A stretch of DNA of 31,271 nucleotides from JAPYWM01 sp964489015 (GTDB lineage Bacteria > Bacteroidota > Bacteroidia > SpSt-205): the NCBI GenBank assembly GCA_964489015.1, contig CAZAXD010000023.1, forward strand, positions 1 through 31,271. Direction: 5' to 3'. Of the stretch, positions 29,172 to 31,271 are shown one piece after another. The notes beneath the pieces are model-generated. The model saw nothing but the letters and a program-made list of their open reading frames with translations. It made no database searches and was not told the origin of the DNA. The translations under genes were made by a program, and so were the position numbers. The stretch's first letter is position 1; each line of letters starts with the position of its first letter.

Positions 29172-31271
29172 ATGAACTGGCGTTATAAGCTACTGGGCTT
29201 CCTATTAGGGCTTGTAGGCTCGCAAGGGGTATACGCTAGCCACCTTATGGGCGGCCAAATTACGTATGAGTGCATAGGCTCTAATCAGTATCGAGTCACG
29301 GTCAAGCTGTACCGGGACTGTTGGGGCAGCTTTTTAGAAAATCCGATTATACTTCATTATGGGTCGGTTCAGTGCGGTGTCAATACCATCATTTCACTAT
29401 ATCGCATTTCTAGTGCGGACATTACCCCCGTATGTCCCGGGGGGCAGAGCAGCTGCTCTGGTAGTGGGCCCTACGGTTGGGAGGAGGACATTTATCAGGG
29501 GGTGCTGCAATTGCCTGCGGGCTGTTCGGACTGGGTTTTGTGGTATTCCAACTGTTGCCGGAACGGTGCGATTACGACGGGGCCGGCCTATGATGATTTT
29601 ACAATCTATTCCTATCTGAATAATACCCTAGCACCATGCAATAACTCACCGGTGTTTAATAATCCTCCCACTGCTTTAGCCTGTTTGGGTCAAAGAAATT
29701 GCCTTAACCCTGGGATCACCGATCCGGATGGAGATAGTTTGGTGTTCAGCCTCACTTATTGTCGAGGTATGGACGTATCTACGAGTGTAATCTACTCCGG
29801 TGGTTATAGTGGTACGAATCCTCTACCGACGAGTGGGGGTACTACGATTGACTCGCGGACGGGTACGGTTTGCTTTACGCCGAGTGCGCTTGCTGTGGGC
29901 GTGATCTGCATACGGGTGCAGGAGTACCGCAATAGTGTCAAGATTGGGGAGTATGAGCGGGACATGCAGGTGCGCGTCGTTAGCTGTAGTAACGAACTGC
30001 CGACAGCTTCTGGGATTGGCGGTGTCCCTTATGATCCCAATAACCCGCCCACGTATACCGTGGAGGGTTGCGCTACGGGTGCTCCTATTTGCTTCAATGT
30101 TAATTTCTCGGATCCTAATGGCGGCCAAAATCTTACCGTAAGTTGGAATAATGCCATTCCCGGTGCTAGCTTTACGGTTACGGGTAATGGCACGCCTAAT
30201 CCAACCGCGACGTTCTGTTGGACGCCTACGCCGGCAGACATTGGCCAGCATCAGTTTGTGGTGACGGTGATGGATGATGCTTGTCCAATTCGGGGCGTCA
30301 ATAGCTACGGTTATGTGGTGAACGTCATAGGGGGCGTATCTCATCCCGTTGATGCGGGGCCGGATGCCACTATCTGTCAGGGACAAAGCGTTACGCTTAA
30401 TGGAACAGTAGGGGGACCCCCTGGCGACATTCAGAGTGTTCAATGGACACCGGCTATCGGTCTTAGTAACCCCAATGTTCTAAATCCTGTAGCGACTCCC
30501 ACTTCTACGACGACGTATACGTTAGAAGTTGTTTTTGTAGGAGGTTGTCGTCGGCGTGATCAAGTAACCGTCACGGTGCTTCCTTTACCAGCGCCGCCTA
30601 CGGTCACGCCTACAAGCGCTCAAATCTGCTCGGGGAGTAGTGTTTTGCTAACCGCTTTTGCGCCGGGAGCTGTGAACTATGAGTGGCGCGAGGGTTCAGC
30701 GACGGGCCCCATCGTTGGCACGGGTCCCACTTTTACCGCTTCTCCCGCTACCACGACCACCTACTACGTCTTTTCTGTTGGAGCCAATGGCTGTCGGAGC
30801 GCTCCCACGCCTGTAACGGTTGCCGTTAATCCGCCCCCACCGCCTGTATCTTGCGTGGTGATTTACGTCACGCCTACGGGATGTAATGATGCCAGCGATC
30901 CAAACTGTGGAACGCGTGCCAATCCCGCTAACCTCATTACCGCCATTCAAAAGGCCCAGTGCAATAATAGCTACCTCAAGCTTGCTTGCGGCACCTACAA
31001 CATTGACAATCCCATTTCCTTTACGAGCAATACCACCGTAGAGGGCGGCTATGATCCGACGGATTGGTCCAAGACAAATGGGTGTCAGTCCGTTATTTAC
31101 CGCACGGCTGCTAATGTAGAACCTAGCCCGAATCGGTTAGTAGCTATCTCGCTGAATTCCGTGCGCTATTTCAATGCGTATGATTTGGTGGTGCAGACCG
31201 CCAATGCGCCAAATCCGCCATTTGGGGGTGATTTCCGTGGGGTCTCGACCTATGCTTTGCACATGACTAAT
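29172..31271 (+). CDS. Giant secreted adhesin-like protein, 3' partial
   Basis: A frame of 700 codons without stop runs from the ATG at 29172 to the last base, so the protein is truncated by the window. It has a signal peptide (about 1-23, ending GVYA|S) followed by SHLMGGQITYEC and YRVTVKLYRDC, the very characteristic N-terminus of large T9SS-exported Bacteroidota surface proteins. Then come beta-sandwich modules (about 25-390) with many Cys, two Ig-like domains (about 393-470, starting DAGPDATICQGQSVTL; about 473-552, with ICSGSSVLLTA and TTTYYVFS), a Pro-rich hinge, and from about 560 the start of a right-handed beta-helix (YVTPTGCNDASDPNCGT, LACGTYNI, VEGGYDP). A C-terminal sorting domain is expected beyond the edge. 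Start supported by signal peptide and candidate promoter. Confidence 0.9.
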   Translation, partial: MNWRYKLLGFLLGLVGSQGVYASHLMGGQITYECIGSNQYRVTVKLYRDCWGSFLENPIILHYGSVQCGVNTIISLYRISSADITPVCPGGQSSCSGSGPYGWEEDIYQGVLQLPAGCSDWVLWYSNCCRNGAITTGPAYDDFTIYSYLNNTLAPCNNSPVFNNPPTALACLGQRNCLNPGITDPDGDSLVFSLTYCRGMDVSTSVIYSGGYSGTNPLPTSGGTTIDSRTGTVCFTPSALAVGVICIRVQEYRNSVKIGEYERDMQVRVVSCSNELPTASGIGGVPYDPNNPPTYTVEGCATGAPICFNVNFSDPNGGQNLTVSWNNAIPGASFTVTGNGTPNPTATFCWTPTPADIGQHQFVVTVMDDACPIRGVNSYGYVVNVIGGVSHPVDAGPDATICQGQSVTLNGTVGGPPGDIQSVQWTPAIGLSNPNVLNPVATPTSTTTYTLEVVFVGGCRRRDQVTVTVLPLPAPPTVTPTSAQICSGSSVLLTAFAPGAVNYEWREGSATGPIVGTGPTFTASPATTTTYYVFSVGANGCRSAPTPVTVAVNPPPPPVSCVVIYVTPTGCNDASDPNCGTRANPANLITAIQKAQCNNSYLKLACGTYNIDNPISFTSNTTVEGGYDPTDWSKTNGCQSVIYRTAANVEPSPNRLVAISLNSVRYFNAYDLVVQTANAPNPPFGGDFRGVSTYALHMTN

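Noticed and set aside
28976..29188. 70-codon frame between the DUF1573 gene and the last gene
   Set aside because: No start signal, signal peptide or domain; it overlaps the promoter and start of the real downstream gene.

Overview
The window is a gene-dense stretch of a chromosome from a Gram-negative member of the phylum Bacteroidota; I cannot resolve the class. Four signs agree. Two very large secreted proteins at the window edges have PKD or Ig-like modules, and the first ends in the FTPNGDGVND-type tail of type IX secretion (T9SS) cargo. One gene encodes the lipid A enzyme LpxH. The order rimP-nusA-infB is kept. The boxes in front of most transcription units match the Bacteroidota promoter element TAnnTTTG. 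I see no rRNA, tRNA, CRISPR array, insertion sequence or phage gene.

Layout. (1) 1-7336, plus strand: the 3' part of a giant adhesin-like protein (18 PKD repeats plus sorting domain), overlapped at its end by a second secreted beta-helix-like protein. (2) 7333-12200, minus strand: the rimP-nusA-infB-purS operon, in which ribosome maturation, transcription and translation factors are followed by a lone purine-synthesis subunit. (3) 12276-13896: an orphan PhoB-type response regulator (plus strand) converging on a minus-strand pair made of an unknown soluble protein and the fluoride channel CrcB. (4) 13936-15626, plus strand: mazG and an exported lactonase-like propeller. This pair converges on 15601-19095, minus strand: ftsH, lpxH and an exported beta-propeller. 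(5) 19174-20888, plus strand: surE and ftsY. (6) 20919-24831, plus strand: a tandem D-Ala-D-Ala ligase fusion and an overlapping MATE/ANKH-like exporter. (7) 24832-25440: a decayed kelch-repeat gene in AT-richer DNA. (8) 25441-28890, plus strand: a periplasmic heavy-metal-associated protein, an ATP-grasp ligase coupled to an esterase, and a double-DUF1573 protein, closed by a long hairpin. (9) 29172 to the window end: a second giant secreted protein, still open at the edge.

Most genes serve housekeeping or envelope functions: translation, membrane protein targeting and quality control, lipid A, peptidoglycan precursors, nucleotide clean-up. Stop/start overlaps (ATGA, TAATG) show tight translational coupling. 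The most distinctive features are a TAnnTTTG box that repeatedly ends 4-6 nt before the start codon, which predicts leaderless or near-leaderless mRNAs, and the 874-residue ligase fusion, whose two halves have lost different active-site residues, including a Tyr-to-Phe change linked to D-Ala-D-lactate formation in other ligases.
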